64,000 nucleotides of DNA from Verrucomicrobiota bacterium (GTDB lineage: Bacteria; Verrucomicrobiota; Verrucomicrobiia; Limisphaerales; UBA9464). Position numbers and translations under genes: made by a program. Location of the stretch: NCBI GenBank assembly GCA_017309115.1, contig JAFLEF010000011.1:85281-149280 (forward strand). The letters are read 5' to 3'. Positions 51,625-61,700 of this stretch are shown here, in pieces. The stretch's first letter is position 1, and every line of letters begins with the position of its first letter. The notes under the pieces are model-generated. The model made no database searches. It saw only the letters and a program-made list of their open reading frames with translations, and had not been told where the DNA came from.

Positions 51625-53376
51625 GTGTTGCGCCGTTTGCTCTCCGCGTTGGTGGTCCTCGCCAGTTCGTTTCTGGCGGGCGCGGCGGAATTGCGAGGGC
51701 TCTGGGTCGATGCGTTCAATCCCGGATTCAAGTCGGCGGCGGAGATCACGCAATTGGTGCGAGATGCCCGGGCGGGTGGCTTTAACGCGGTGTTCGTGCA
51801 GGTGCGGAGGCGGGGCGATGCCTTTTATGAGTCCTCCCTCGAACCCCGCGCTAGCGAGCTACCCGTCGGATTCGATCCCCTGGCGGAATTGCTGCGTCAG
51901 GCCCACGAAACCTCAGCAGGCCAGCGGCGTCTGGAAGTTCACGCCTGGATTGTGGCGTTCAACATCTGGAATCGGGAGAACACCCTGCCGCCGCAGACGA
52001 ATCATCCGTACCGGCTGCATCCGGACTGGCTGACCCAAAACAATACCGGCAATCGCTGGGACGGTGCCAACTACGCCTTTGATCCAGGCCATCCGGAGGT
52101 TCAAGACCACACCCTGGCGGTCGTGGCGGATTTGGTTAGCCGCTACGAACTCGATGGACTGCACCTCGACTACATTCGTTACGCCGGAATCGAGTGGGGG
52201 TTCAATCCCATCAGTGTGGCCCGTTTTCAACGGATCTACGGTCGGACGATTCGGCCGGCGCCGGGAGATTTCGCGTGGCTGCAGTTCCGGCGCGACCAGG
52301 TGACTGGTATCGTTCGGCGGATTTATCTGACCGCGACCGAACTCCGACCCGCGCTCAAGGTGTCCGCCGCCACCATCACCTTTGCTCCGGGGATCAGCGA
52401 GACCTCTGCCTGGACCACGTCGGCGGCGTACACCAGCGTGCTGCAGGATTGGCGGGCGTGGATGGAGGAGGGGATTCTCGATCTAAACGTGCCCATGGCC
52501 TACTTCCGGCAATCGCAGTGGGCGAGTGCTTGGACGAAATGGAGCCAGTTCGCCAAGGACCATCGGTATGGTCGCCACTTGGCTTTGGGGGCGGGCGTGT
52601 ATCTGAATCCGCTAGAGAGCAGCTTGGAGCAATTGCGGTCCACCCGACTGCCGACTGCCCGATCGGAAGGAGCGGAAGGTCAGGTCCTATACTCTTACTA
52701 CGCGCCCACGAGTGACGGAATGTCCCGACCGGCGTTTCTCGCCGCGTTGACAACGGGATTGGCCGGCGATCTTCAGCCCCCGCTGTATGGAGAGACGGCC
52801 GAACCGCCGTCGATGCCTTGGAAGGAATTCCCCGAACGCGGCCACTTCCTGGGGCGGGCTCTGGATTTTCAAGGGTTGCCGTTGGACGGTCTCCGGATTC
52901 GCATGACCGGTCCGAAGTCCCGCACGCTTTTGGTGGACGCCAACGGCTGGTTCGGCGGCGTCGAACTGGATCCTGGAGAATACTTCCTCGCCGCCACCAA
53001 TGCGGCGATCCGGTATCTCGGCGCAGTGGTGGTTGGACCCGGACAAGTGCAGCGTCCGGTCTTGTGGCCGGCGGAAGCCGATACCGATCTCGACGGAATC
53101 TCCAACGAATGGGAACTGATCTGGGAAACCGATCCCGCCGATCCGGAGTCGGTCCCGCAAGTCCAGGGCCACGCCGCGGCCAATGGCACGCTCACGCTGA
53201 GTTGGCTGCCAGTCTCCTCCCGGCGGAGCTATCGGGTGGAGGTGCTGAGTGAGCTTGATTCTGAAGACTGGCAAGCGCTGCCGGTCACGATCCCATCAGG
53301 AATGGGAGAGCTCACCGGAATACCGCTGGAAGGTTCCGCCCGCTATTTCCGGGTGCAACCGCGGGTGCAGCCCTGA
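51625..53376 (+). CDS. Secreted glycoside-hydrolase-like (GHL10/DUF187) protein
   Basis: 583 residues from GTG 51625, chosen because it gives a Sec signal (RRLLSALVVLASSFLAGAAE). An upstream ATG (51526) inside the GNAT gene was rejected. Residues ~20-360 form a (beta/alpha)8 barrel of the GHL10/DUF187 type: LRGLWVDAFNPGFKSAAEIT, GFNAVFVQVRRRGDAFYESS, the putative active-site LDGLHLDYIRYAG, and VPMAYFRQS. A short beta domain follows, then a calcium-binding thrombospondin-3-like ADTDLDGISNEWELIWETDP, and finally the same C-terminal module as the proteins at 14897 and 32296 (LSWLPVSSRRSYRVEVLSEL then WQALP and ARYFRVQ). Likely degrades or remodels polysaccharide outside the cell. Confidence 0.82.
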   Translation: MLRRLLSALVVLASSFLAGAAELRGLWVDAFNPGFKSAAEITQLVRDARAGGFNAVFVQVRRRGDAFYESSLEPRASELPVGFDPLAELLRQAHETSAGQRRLEVHAWIVAFNIWNRENTLPPQTNHPYRLHPDWLTQNNTGNRWDGANYAFDPGHPEVQDHTLAVVADLVSRYELDGLHLDYIRYAGIEWGFNPISVARFQRIYGRTIRPAPGDFAWLQFRRDQVTGIVRRIYLTATELRPALKVSAATITFAPGISETSAWTTSAAYTSVLQDWRAWMEEGILDLNVPMAYFRQSQWASAWTKWSQFAKDHRYGRHLALGAGVYLNPLESSLEQLRSTRLPTARSEGAEGQVLYSYYAPTSDGMSRPAFLAALTTGLAGDLQPPLYGETAEPPSMPWKEFPERGHFLGRALDFQGLPLDGLRIRMTGPKSRTLLVDANGWFGGVELDPGEYFLAATNAAIRYLGAVVVGPGQVQRPVLWPAEADTDLDGISNEWELIWETDPADPESVPQVQGHAAANGTLTLSWLPVSSRRSYRVEVLSELDSEDWQALPVTIPSGMGELTGIPLEGSARYFRVQPRVQP

Positions 53377-53396
53377 GCCGGAACCAAGCGGACGAA

Positions 53397-53525
53397 CCGC
53401 GAATGGACGCGAATGAACGCCAGTCGGGAATGGGTGGAGGTTGAACAAGCCAGTGGCTACGGCTGAAGTCTGCAAACGGCGGAGGTGAACCGCAGATTAT
53501 TTAGCGCAGATTTGACGCAGATTCT
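53397..53525. repeat. Degenerate short intergenic repeats (CGCGAATGGA / CGCAGATT types)
   Basis: Between two convergent genes, CCGCGAATGGACGCGAATGA (53397-53416) holds two tandem copies of a CGCGAATG(A/G)A unit. Further on, 53490-53525 holds three copies of a CGCAGATT(T/A) unit with variable spacers. Such decayed units are a familiar feature of Verrucomicrobia and Planctomycetes spacers; no ORF or structural RNA is seen. Confidence 0.55.
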
Positions 53526-53545
53526 TTTCGACAGAGAGAACCTCC

Positions 53546-54463
53546 TCACACGGCTTGGTAGCGGGTGATTTCTTCCTCCAGGCGCAGCAGATTTTCGCGG
53601 GTGTAGGCGGCGTAATCGAACTCCTTGGCCGGGTAGTGTTCGCTGACCATTCCCCACAAGGTTTCCCGGAGCAGGGAAACCACCCGCATGGCGCGGTAGG
53701 CACGGAGCAGGGAGTCGTCGACCGAACCTTCGAAATAGGACTCCAAGAGGGAAGTCTCCTGGGCGTCGGTGAAACCATTGTTGGTCGCCAGATTCGCAAG
53801 GTCGAAGAGCGGAGTGCTGAACCCGGCGTAATCCCAGTCGATCAACCAGAGTCGCTGACCGTCATCCAGCAGGTTGCCGGCGAGCAGATCATTGTGTCCA
53901 AACGCCAGCGGCGCGCGGGTGAGGTGTCGTTCCAATTCCTTGTTGAGGTTCAGAAACGAGTCGAGTCGATGAGCCCAGGGACTTCTTAGAGCCCGTAATT
54001 CCACCGCGTAACTGCGCACCACTTGAAACGGCCAGAAGGTCAGGGTGGGACCGTGCAAATGGAGCGGCAGCTCCCGATGGCAGCGTTTCAACAGATCGAC
54101 AATCGCCGGGATTCGCGCCGGATCTCGAACTTCTTCCGGAGTCAGCGTTCGCGCTTCGAGGAAGCGCATTACCAACGCACCGGGTTCGGCATACTCGACC
54201 TCGGGCGAAAGTCCGGCGGCGTGGGCGGCGCGGGAAACCGCCAGTTCATGCCAGCGAAGCAGGTGATGATGGGGAACGTCCTCGCCCAAGCGAACCACAT
54301 GTTTTCCCCGGGAATCCTCCACGAGATAGTTTCGATTGGTCATGCCGCCGGCCAGCGGGGCGACACTCAGGGCCCCGTGCCAGCAGGGCAGTTGGCGAAC
54401 CCGGTCTGTGTCCGTCTCGTGCGTCACGACCGCCAGTGTAGTGACATTGACGGGGCGCGGCAC
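53546..54463 (-). CDS. Choline/ethanolamine kinase-like phosphotransferase
   Basis: 305 residues from GTG 54463. Fold of the choline kinase/aminoglycoside phosphotransferase superfamily: ATP-pocket LAGGMTNRNYLVEDSRGKHV, the Brenner-type loop FGHNDLLAGNLLDDGQ and the metal site LWLIDWDYAGFSTPLFDLAN. The IDWDYAG form points to choline/ethanolamine or related small-alcohol kinases (LicA-like). The substrate is not determined. Divergent from the exported-protein cluster; downstream it converges with the glycoside-hydrolase-like gene across the degenerate repeats. Confidence 0.85.
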   Translation of the reverse strand: MPRPVNVTTLAVVTHETDTDRVRQLPCWHGALSVAPLAGGMTNRNYLVEDSRGKHVVRLGEDVPHHHLLRWHELAVSRAAHAAGLSPEVEYAEPGALVMRFLEARTLTPEEVRDPARIPAIVDLLKRCHRELPLHLHGPTLTFWPFQVVRSYAVELRALRSPWAHRLDSFLNLNKELERHLTRAPLAFGHNDLLAGNLLDDGQRLWLIDWDYAGFSTPLFDLANLATNNGFTDAQETSLLESYFEGSVDDSLLRAYRAMRVVSLLRETLWGMVSEHYPAKEFDYAAYTRENLLRLEEEITRYQAV

Positions 54464-54648
54464 GCTTCAAGCGAGAGGGTGAAGTGGCCCCGGTTCGGGA
54501 GTCGCTGGATCGTTCGGCTGGTACACTCCTTCCGACTCGATGGGGTGACTTTTCTGTCCAGCGGGAGAAACCTGTTGTTGCGGGCGAATCCCTCAGCATA
54601 GGCTCGCCTATCGAGACGATCAGCGCGTCTCACCTAACCCAAGCTGCC

Positions 54649-57468
54649 GTGGTAACGCTCTACTCTAAGCCTATACCCATATCCATAAACAGCTTCCGTG
54701 CAAATGTTTATAGAAGACTGTGGCTGGGAATCGTGGGTTTGGCGTTCACCTTTTTTTCCCTTCAAGCGCAGTGGTTGAGCCAATCATTTACGCTGAAACC
54801 AGGTTGGAACGCGGTGTTCACGCACGTCGATGCTTCGTATCGATCGCTGGATTCCCTGATCCCTGACGCCAACGGTCCGGTGGCGGAGATTTGGCTGTGG
54901 AAGCCCTCGTTCTCCACGATTCAATTTGTCGAAAGCCCCTACACCAATGCGGTGGCGGATAGTCAGTGGGCGGTGTGGACGAGCGCTCGGGGGGATACTG
55001 ATACGCTGACGACCCTGGTGGGAAACGGAGCCTATCTCGTCAACAATCGGACCGGAAGCGACTACGTGTGGACCGTCAAAGGAAAGCCGGTGCCGCCCAC
55101 GTATCAGTGGACCACGACCGGGCTGAACTTCCTGGGGTTTCCCACGCCTTCGAGTCTGGCGCCTTCATTTACCGCGTTCCTGAATCCCGCACCCGGTCTG
55201 GATTTGGCCAAGACGTTGGAGAACGACGCGCACGTTTTTCGTTACGTGGGCGGAAGCCTCGGATCGACGAATCCCGTTGAGGTGGTTTCGTTCAACGCGT
55301 CCAGCACGTTGGTGAACCGGGGTCAGGCATTTTGGGTGCGAGGAAGCAGTGACTACTACAATCGCTATTACGGGCCGGTCGAGATCTCGCTCCAAAACCC
55401 GGCTGGACTCCAATTTCGCGAAACGTTGGGGACCTACAGCATTCGGTTGCGGAATCTCACCACTGTGAGTCGCACGATTCGGTTTGGGTTGCTGGCCTCC
55501 GAATCTCCCCCGGACGGCCAATCCGCCATAGCAGGAGTTCCTCAGTTGCTGGTCCGCGGAAACCTCAGCACAACCACGCTGACCTATGATTACGCAGTAC
55601 TGACGAACCAGCAGTTCACTTTGACGCCTCAGGGTCAGACGGGCTCTGAACTTCAAGTCGTGTTGGGTCTGAATCGGACGGTCATGACGGCGGCGGCGGG
55701 ATCGGTGTATGCGGGCACCCTTCGCATTACGGATTCCACGGGTCTGCAGCAGTACGACGTCCCGGTTTCAGCGTCGGTGCCGAATACTTCGGGCCTCTGG
55801 GTGGGGCAGGCCAGCGTTGATCAGGTCGGGCAGTACCTGAAGTCGTATCCGAAGGTGGACACGTCCCAGGCGGATCAAGCCAGCCAGATCAATGCGGCTG
55901 CGGCGGCCGCGGGGCGCCCGCCGAGCGGTGTGGAAATGCCCGGTGCCGTGTGGACCGCCCGGGAAACCAGCGTTTCGCGGGCGTATTCTTCCGTGGCGTC
56001 GTCCCTGGATGGTCGGGTGCTGGTGGCGGCCCACAATGGAGGGACGCTGTATGTCTCGCAGAATTCCGGGACCAACTGGACAGCGCGCGATTCAAATCGG
56101 AGTTGGGCAGATGTGGCCGTTTCCGCCGATGGCAGTGTGATGGCGGCCACGGTCTTCAATGGGGCGATCTATCTTTCCACGAACTCAGGCACTAACTGGA
56201 CAGCCAGCAGCAGTGGCTCCGCGGCCTGGGTCGGGTTGGCTCTGTCGGCCGATGGGAACCAAGTCGCCGCGGTCGCGCAGAACGGTCCGCTTTACACCTC
56301 CTCCAATCGAGGAACGTCGTTCCTCGTTCGCTCCGCTGCGGGCACGCGCAATTGGAGCGGCATTGCTTTGTCTGCCGACGGATCCCGGATAGTTGCCTCC
56401 GTCAATCCGGGTCAGATCTATACGAGTTCCGACGCGGGCGTGACGTGGCGGACCAACGCCTTTTCCGCCAACTGGAGTGCGATTGCCTCCTCGGTGGATG
56501 GAACCAACCTGGTGGCGGCGGTGAATGGCGGCTTGGTCTATACGTCCCCGGATGCCGGAGTGACCTGGGTGGCTCGGGGAGCGACCAATCGATGGAGTTC
56601 CGTGGCGACGTCCACCGACGGCCGACGACTTGCGGCGACGTCCACCAGCAGTCAGATCTACACTTCGGATGACGCCGGGTTGACCTGGGCCGCGCGGGAA
56701 TCGAGCCGCAACTGGGATGAGATCGCCACTTCGGGCGATGCCACCCGTCTCGTGGCAGTTGTTAACGGGGGCTTCATCTACACACTCAGCCGTTCCTTCG
56801 CCAGTTACGCGGTGGATGAAACCTCGGGTTTGGTGACGGACCAGAACGGACTCTACCTCTCTTCCGGCGTAAACACCAATATGGCGCGGGTGAGCCGCGT
56901 CTTTCCGCTCCGGCTCGTGCTGCACAATCAGTCTTCGGCCAGTCAGGTCAGCCTGTTGCAGAGAGTGTTTGTTGGGCCGGGGCGGTCGGGGACGAACACG
57001 GTCGTGGCCACTCAGGAAGGTTTGCTGGATGCCAATCAACTCGCGTCGGCCCGACGAATCACCGCGACCCATCTGCCCTTCTCGCATACCAACGCCTTCT
57101 GGCGAACCGGCGGAACCTTCGGTTCGGGGAGTGTCCTGATTTTTACGGTGGGCGAGAGCTACAAGGATCAGGTGAGCAATCCCTTCCTGCACACCTTTCA
57201 TCCCGACCACGACAATCTCGACGTCAACTTCAAGACCGTGCAGCCGCGGGGAGTCGAGTCCTACGATCTCACTCGCACGATCCGCTTGACGTTCACCACT
57301 CCGGGCACGGACTTCGATTCGCTGACGGCCTCCGCCCAAAGCCGGACTGGAGTTTATGAAGAGACCATGACCGTGGGTGCCCAGGGTGGAGCGAGTCGTG
57401 ATTTTCGTCTGAGCGGCAGTTTCAATCTTCAGCTCATCAGTCCCGTGGCCACCTTAACCACCCAGTGA
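54649..57468 (+). CDS. Exported seven-repeat beta-propeller protein
   Basis: About 939 residues if started at GTG 54649; the start is uncertain because no ATG precedes the signal, and the frame opens at 54484. A Sec signal (RRLWLGIVGLAFTFFSLQAQ) is clear. Residues ~40-440 (SFTLKPGWNAVFTHVDASYR, VWTVKGKPVPPTYQWTTTGL) are a large beta-rich region without a name I know. Residues ~445-717 hold seven ~39-41-residue repeats of the type NWSxIAxSxDGxxLVAxVNGGxIYTSxDAGxTW, a BNR/sialidase-like seven-bladed propeller. The C-terminal part (LVLHNQSSASQVSLLQRVFV, YDLTRTIRLTFTTPG) resembles other verrucomicrobial surface proteins. First of three exported genes in a row. Confidence 0.72.
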   Translation: MVTLYSKPIPISINSFRANVYRRLWLGIVGLAFTFFSLQAQWLSQSFTLKPGWNAVFTHVDASYRSLDSLIPDANGPVAEIWLWKPSFSTIQFVESPYTNAVADSQWAVWTSARGDTDTLTTLVGNGAYLVNNRTGSDYVWTVKGKPVPPTYQWTTTGLNFLGFPTPSSLAPSFTAFLNPAPGLDLAKTLENDAHVFRYVGGSLGSTNPVEVVSFNASSTLVNRGQAFWVRGSSDYYNRYYGPVEISLQNPAGLQFRETLGTYSIRLRNLTTVSRTIRFGLLASESPPDGQSAIAGVPQLLVRGNLSTTTLTYDYAVLTNQQFTLTPQGQTGSELQVVLGLNRTVMTAAAGSVYAGTLRITDSTGLQQYDVPVSASVPNTSGLWVGQASVDQVGQYLKSYPKVDTSQADQASQINAAAAAAGRPPSGVEMPGAVWTARETSVSRAYSSVASSLDGRVLVAAHNGGTLYVSQNSGTNWTARDSNRSWADVAVSADGSVMAATVFNGAIYLSTNSGTNWTASSSGSAAWVGLALSADGNQVAAVAQNGPLYTSSNRGTSFLVRSAAGTRNWSGIALSADGSRIVASVNPGQIYTSSDAGVTWRTNAFSANWSAIASSVDGTNLVAAVNGGLVYTSPDAGVTWVARGATNRWSSVATSTDGRRLAATSTSSQIYTSDDAGLTWAARESSRNWDEIATSGDATRLVAVVNGGFIYTLSRSFASYAVDETSGLVTDQNGLYLSSGVNTNMARVSRVFPLRLVLHNQSSASQVSLLQRVFVGPGRSGTNTVVATQEGLLDANQLASARRITATHLPFSHTNAFWRTGGTFGSGSVLIFTVGESYKDQVSNPFLHTFHPDHDNLDVNFKTVQPRGVESYDLTRTIRLTFTTPGTDFDSLTASAQSRTGVYEETMTVGAQGGASRDFRLSGSFNLQLISPVATLTTQ
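55981..56799 (+). repeat. Sevenfold coding repeat (propeller blades)
   Basis: Seven in-frame units of ~117-123 bases encode ATSxDGxxLxA...IYTSxDAGxTW-type blades. At protein level, starts are near AYSSVASSLDG, SWADVAVSADG, AWVGLALSADG, NWSGIALSADG, NWSAIASSVDG, RWSSVATSTDG and NWDEIATSGDA. DNA identity between units is only moderate, so this is an old internal duplication rather than a recent tandem expansion. Confidence 0.75.
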
Positions 57469-57514
57469 CCGGTCTCGCTGATCCCTCCTTTTCCATCCAA
57501 CTCCATCTCCTGCT

Positions 57515-58669
57515 ATGAATCGAAGTTCATTCTTCTCCCTCGGCGTACTATGCGCCGCGCTGTTGATGTCGGCGAGCCTGGTGCAGGCCCAAAGCAACGC
57601 CAAGCCGCCCACGCAGATGACCTATCAGGGCTTTCTGACCGACGGCAATGGCCTGCCTTTTGGCAGCAGTACTCCGGTCAACAAGACGGTCATTTTCCGT
57701 ATCTACGATGCCCTGACGGGAGGAACGCTTAAATGGAGTTCCCAGCAGGTGGTGACCGTGGACAAGGGCTATTTCAGCGTCTTGTTGGGCCAGGGCAGCA
57801 GTGTGGGCAGTGAGCCGTTTAGTGCGGACTTAACCAGTGTTTTCACGGGTGCTGGCGCGTCGGATCGCTACCTGGAACTGAATGCGGATGGGGTCACTAT
57901 TGCGCCGCGGCTGCGGTTCCTGCCCGCCCCTTCGGCCATGCTGGCGAAGAGTGCAACGGAACTCCTGGACCCAGTGACCGGAGCCAGCTCCCTGTCCGTC
58001 GCCGGGGGAAACATTTCCATCGGTGGCACTCTCACCGCCGCCAATGCCACCATCACGGGGACCGTCACCACGGGCCAAGTTGCGGCCAATGGAAACATCA
58101 ACTCGCAGGGAAACATCAACGCTAACGGCACCGTCACGGGGACCAGTTTCACCGGATACGGAACGATCCCACTGGGAGGCATCATCATGTGGTCGGGATC
58201 GGTCAGTGCGGTGCCGGCCGGATGGGCCTTGTGTGATGGGCGCACCGCCAATTCCCGAACGACTCCGGACCTCCGCGGACGATTCATTGTGGGAGCGGGA
58301 GCAGGAGCGGTGGGATTGACTAGCCGGGACGTGAATGCCACCGGCGGCAATGAGCAGATCACTCTGACGGTGGGACAACTCCCCGCCCACACCCATCAGG
58401 TTCAGGGGAACACGGCTTCGGCCGGGGCCCACAACCATACCGTGGACAAGGCGCCGCTGGATGACCGGAATTTTTCGGACTTAAACGGTTCCCAAACGTT
58501 GGGTGTGGTGGGCGATGCGAGTGGAACCGGGAATCGCAGCATGAACACCAGTAGCGCGGGCGATCACACGCATTCGTTTAACGTGACTTCCGCCAGCGCG
58601 GGCAATGGGAACCTCATCGGCATCATGCCCCCATTTTACGCTTTGGCCTTCATCATGCGGGTGCAGTGA
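57515..58669 (+). CDS. Exported phage-tail-collar-domain protein
   Basis: 384 residues with a Sec signal (FFSLGVLCAALLMSASLVQA, cleaved before QSNAK). The N-terminal third is beta-rich (PPTQMTYQGFLTDGNGLPFG, FRIYDALTGGTLKWSS), followed by a Gly/Thr/Asn-rich collagen-like or beta-helical spacer (NGNINSQGNINANGTVTGTS). The C-terminal ~170 residues are a tail collar domain: IPLGGIIMWSGSVSAVPAGW, ALCDGRTANSRTTPDLRGRF, LPAHTHQVQ and the end IMPPFYALAFIMRVQ (microcystin-dependent-protein style). No phage genes surround it, and the signal peptide argues for a surface appendage or adhesin. Second of three exported genes. Confidence 0.82.
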   Translation: MNRSSFFSLGVLCAALLMSASLVQAQSNAKPPTQMTYQGFLTDGNGLPFGSSTPVNKTVIFRIYDALTGGTLKWSSQQVVTVDKGYFSVLLGQGSSVGSEPFSADLTSVFTGAGASDRYLELNADGVTIAPRLRFLPAPSAMLAKSATELLDPVTGASSLSVAGGNISIGGTLTAANATITGTVTTGQVAANGNINSQGNINANGTVTGTSFTGYGTIPLGGIIMWSGSVSAVPAGWALCDGRTANSRTTPDLRGRFIVGAGAGAVGLTSRDVNATGGNEQITLTVGQLPAHTHQVQGNTASAGAHNHTVDKAPLDDRNFSDLNGSQTLGVVGDASGTGNRSMNTSSAGDHTHSFNVTSASAGNGNLIGIMPPFYALAFIMRVQ

Positions 58670-58706
58670 CTCCGGCCGAGTAATCGCAGCTCGATTTCCA
58701 GATTTT

Positions 58707-61700
58707 ATGAAACGGCTTCTCCGCCTGTTTACCGCAGCCCTGGGATGGTTGGTGCTCGCTGGCTTGGTTCGGACGGTAGGGGCGGAGGTCGCCCAGTTGG
58801 ATCAGAACGCCGTGCTGTATTCGACGAACTACCAGCGCGGAGTGAACTTTAGCTCCTACCGGGGCGCACCCGGGAAGCCTCCGGTGTCCCCGGGTTCCGA
58901 TGGTCGGGCTCCCAACGGTGCCACGTTGTATCAGTTCCAAGGTGTGGTGACGTTTGGCGCCGTCGTGGTGCCCCGACCCAACGCCACCCTTCAGGCGGGT
59001 CGAAACTTTGAGCAGAATGCGGGGGCGTTGAATCTGCCTCGGGCCGTCGTGGGTGGCGTGACCACCATGGTGCTCCGAACGTCTCAGGCGGGCGGTTCCA
59101 CCTTTTCTCAGGTGGTCTCCTATTACTTTGGTTCGGTCATCTTCCCGCCCATCACGGACGAAAACGGCGTGCTGCTGACAAATGTTTCGCCAACCACCTA
59201 TTGGAACGCGGAACCGTACACGGACGGCGCCCAGACGGGCTCGGGGTACTACTTCAGTCGCAATGCCCGGCAGGTGTTTGCCACGGTGCCGGGTCCAATC
59301 CAGATCACTTGGCGGAAAAGTGAAGCGGGTGTCGCCGCCGGGAACACCAACAAGGTGAACATCGGGGGGCTCGAATACGCCCTGACGAATCTGACCTATG
59401 TCGTTTCGGGAGCGGCGGTGAAGCCGACCCGCAAACTCTACTGGACCGAGAAATCGTTCGCCGGCACTGGCAAGGCAGTCGCGGTGCCGGCCGCCAGCGT
59501 GGGGGCCGTTTATTTCGCCTACAATCCAGCCATGCCCGCCACCGTCCCCAGTGAATTTGACGATGGCTACTCCAATGCTGGCGCCGGAACGACCAATGCC
59601 TCTCTGCCGGAATTGCGGACCGTTTGGTACGATCCCAATCAGGGACTCATCCTGGCCTACAACGCCGAGGGTCGCATTTTTATGGAGCTGTTGGGGGACA
59701 CGACGTCCGATGGAGCACGGGAGTTTTTGGGCTACGAAATTGTGGATGTCTTTCAACAGCCGGTAGCTCAGGAACTCACCAGTGAGTTGGGCGAACGAAT
59801 TACCGCGTATGGTCCAGGTCAATCGGATGCTGCGCTCGAGCCGTCTCCTCTCCAGGCCACCTTGGATGCGGCGTTTCTCTACCTGGACGCCTCCGGGAGC
59901 AGCGGGCGAAACGAGTACTATTCGGCGGCCCTGACCCAGAATCCGAATGATGTGCTGGTGCACTGGTTGGAGGCCGGTGTCATGGGGCTGCGCTGGCCGG
60001 CCCTCTACCTTCGTTACCAACAGATCTGGCCCGACGATCCGGCCAAGTACAGTCATTACCTGCGTCCGGCAGTGGCCAGTGCTTCCGAGGCCGAGCAGAC
60101 CGCGGTTCAACTGTCGGCCAACAATGTGCCGGCGATTCAGTACCAGGATGCGCTCGATTACCCGCGCGCTGTCCTCGACGAGAGTGCGCGCTTTTACACG
60201 TTCCTGGACTACAGCCAGCCGCAGCATCGAACGCTCTTGCGGTTGGGATCCGGCAGTGCGGTCGCCTTTGAGCGAGTCCTCTCTACTCTCAGCACCACCC
60301 TGCTGCGGGGCAATGACGCTTCGTTTGCCGACGTGACGGGGGTGGTGCCCAGGTCGGGTCAACTTTCCACGTTGAAGCTCGATGGAACGGGCTACGGCCA
60401 ACTTCCTTCCGGGACCTATTTCACGGGAGGCAGCTACACGATCGAATCCTGGGTCAAGGTTTCGGCGGTGGCGAACTGGTCGCGGTTGATTGACTTTGGT
60501 AACGGCCAGAATGCCCAGAATGTGTTGGTCGCACTGTCCGCCGATACCCAGGGAAAGCCAGCTGTGAGCGTCTCCGGATCCGGCAACCTGTATTCGCCGG
60601 CCTTGCTCGGAACCAATCAGTGGGTGCATTTGGCGGCCGTCTTCGACAGCGCGACCACAAATCTGACGATCTATGTGAACGGAGTCGCTTCGATTTCGGG
60701 AACTCTCGCCGCCCCTGCAAACGTCACTCGGACGTTGAACTATGTCGGCAAGTCGAACTGGTCGGCCGATGCGTTGGCGCAGGCCGAAATCGATAGCCTC
60801 CGCATTTGGTCCAACGCGCGGACACCGGATCAGCTGCAATCCGATATGCAGACCACCGGTTACCCAGCGGGAACGGCCGGTCTGTTGGTTCAGTTCAACT
60901 TCGATGAAGGCGGTCGAGTCGCTTACGACAGCAGTGGTAACAATCGCCACATGACCCTGTACGGGGGAGCCACACTTTCGTCCGCCAGCCTCGCCCAGAA
61001 CAGTTCGCCCCGATATCTCTACCAGACCGCTTACGTGGGCGATCGCATCAACCCACCCACTGGCGAACTGGGCAACACCGGCGACTATTTCTCCGGCTAC
61101 ATCCTGCAGAGCAGCGGGACCTCGTTCCATCCCGCAGCCTATCGGGACCCCTTCGTCAGCGGCTTCGCGGAGGCGAATGAAGGAGCCATCATTCCGGTTA
61201 ACGCGATTCCCGGGGCCAATACACTGGAGGTTTGGTGGTTCCGCCAGAACGCCACCAATCAGGTCAAGAATCCGGCGAATGGCTTTGATCCGATCTACTG
61301 GCCGGCAGTGATTGGTCGCTATTCGCTGGCGTGGCCCGAGGCCACCGCCAGTCAGATTGTCCTAGCCGCAAACACCGGTTCCGGGGAACTCGCCAGTCTC
61401 CAAGCTAGGGGAACGATCTACACCCAGAACGATCCCACGCAGGTGGGCTACAACCCCAACGAAGAACACGCGCTGATGATCGGCGGTCAGGCGTATGCTT
61501 TGCGCGACGATCTGAACGTCACTTCGAGTGCCGGTTTTTCTTCCCAGCCGTATGTGCTCCTGGATTACACGGAGTCCGATGACCGGCCTGCGTTGCGGGC
61601 CTTCAAAGTTCTCCGAGAGAAGCCGGAGCTCGGTCAGGTCTTCGACTACGTGGTGGAGGCGGGAAAGCAGGTTCAGGCGCCCATGCCGTTGCCGGTGATT

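Noticed and set aside
55981-56799. CRISPR-like regular repeats
   Set aside because: The ~120-base units are in-frame protein repeats with diverged DNA and no constant spacers.
57515-58669. Prophage remnant suggested by the tail collar domain
   Set aside because: No other phage genes nearby, and the protein has a Sec signal peptide; treated as an exported bacterial protein.
58653-61130. 825-codon open frame antisense to the LamG gene
   Set aside because: Arg/Gly/His-rich shadow in a GC-rich region; the sense strand has a signal peptide and a LamG domain.
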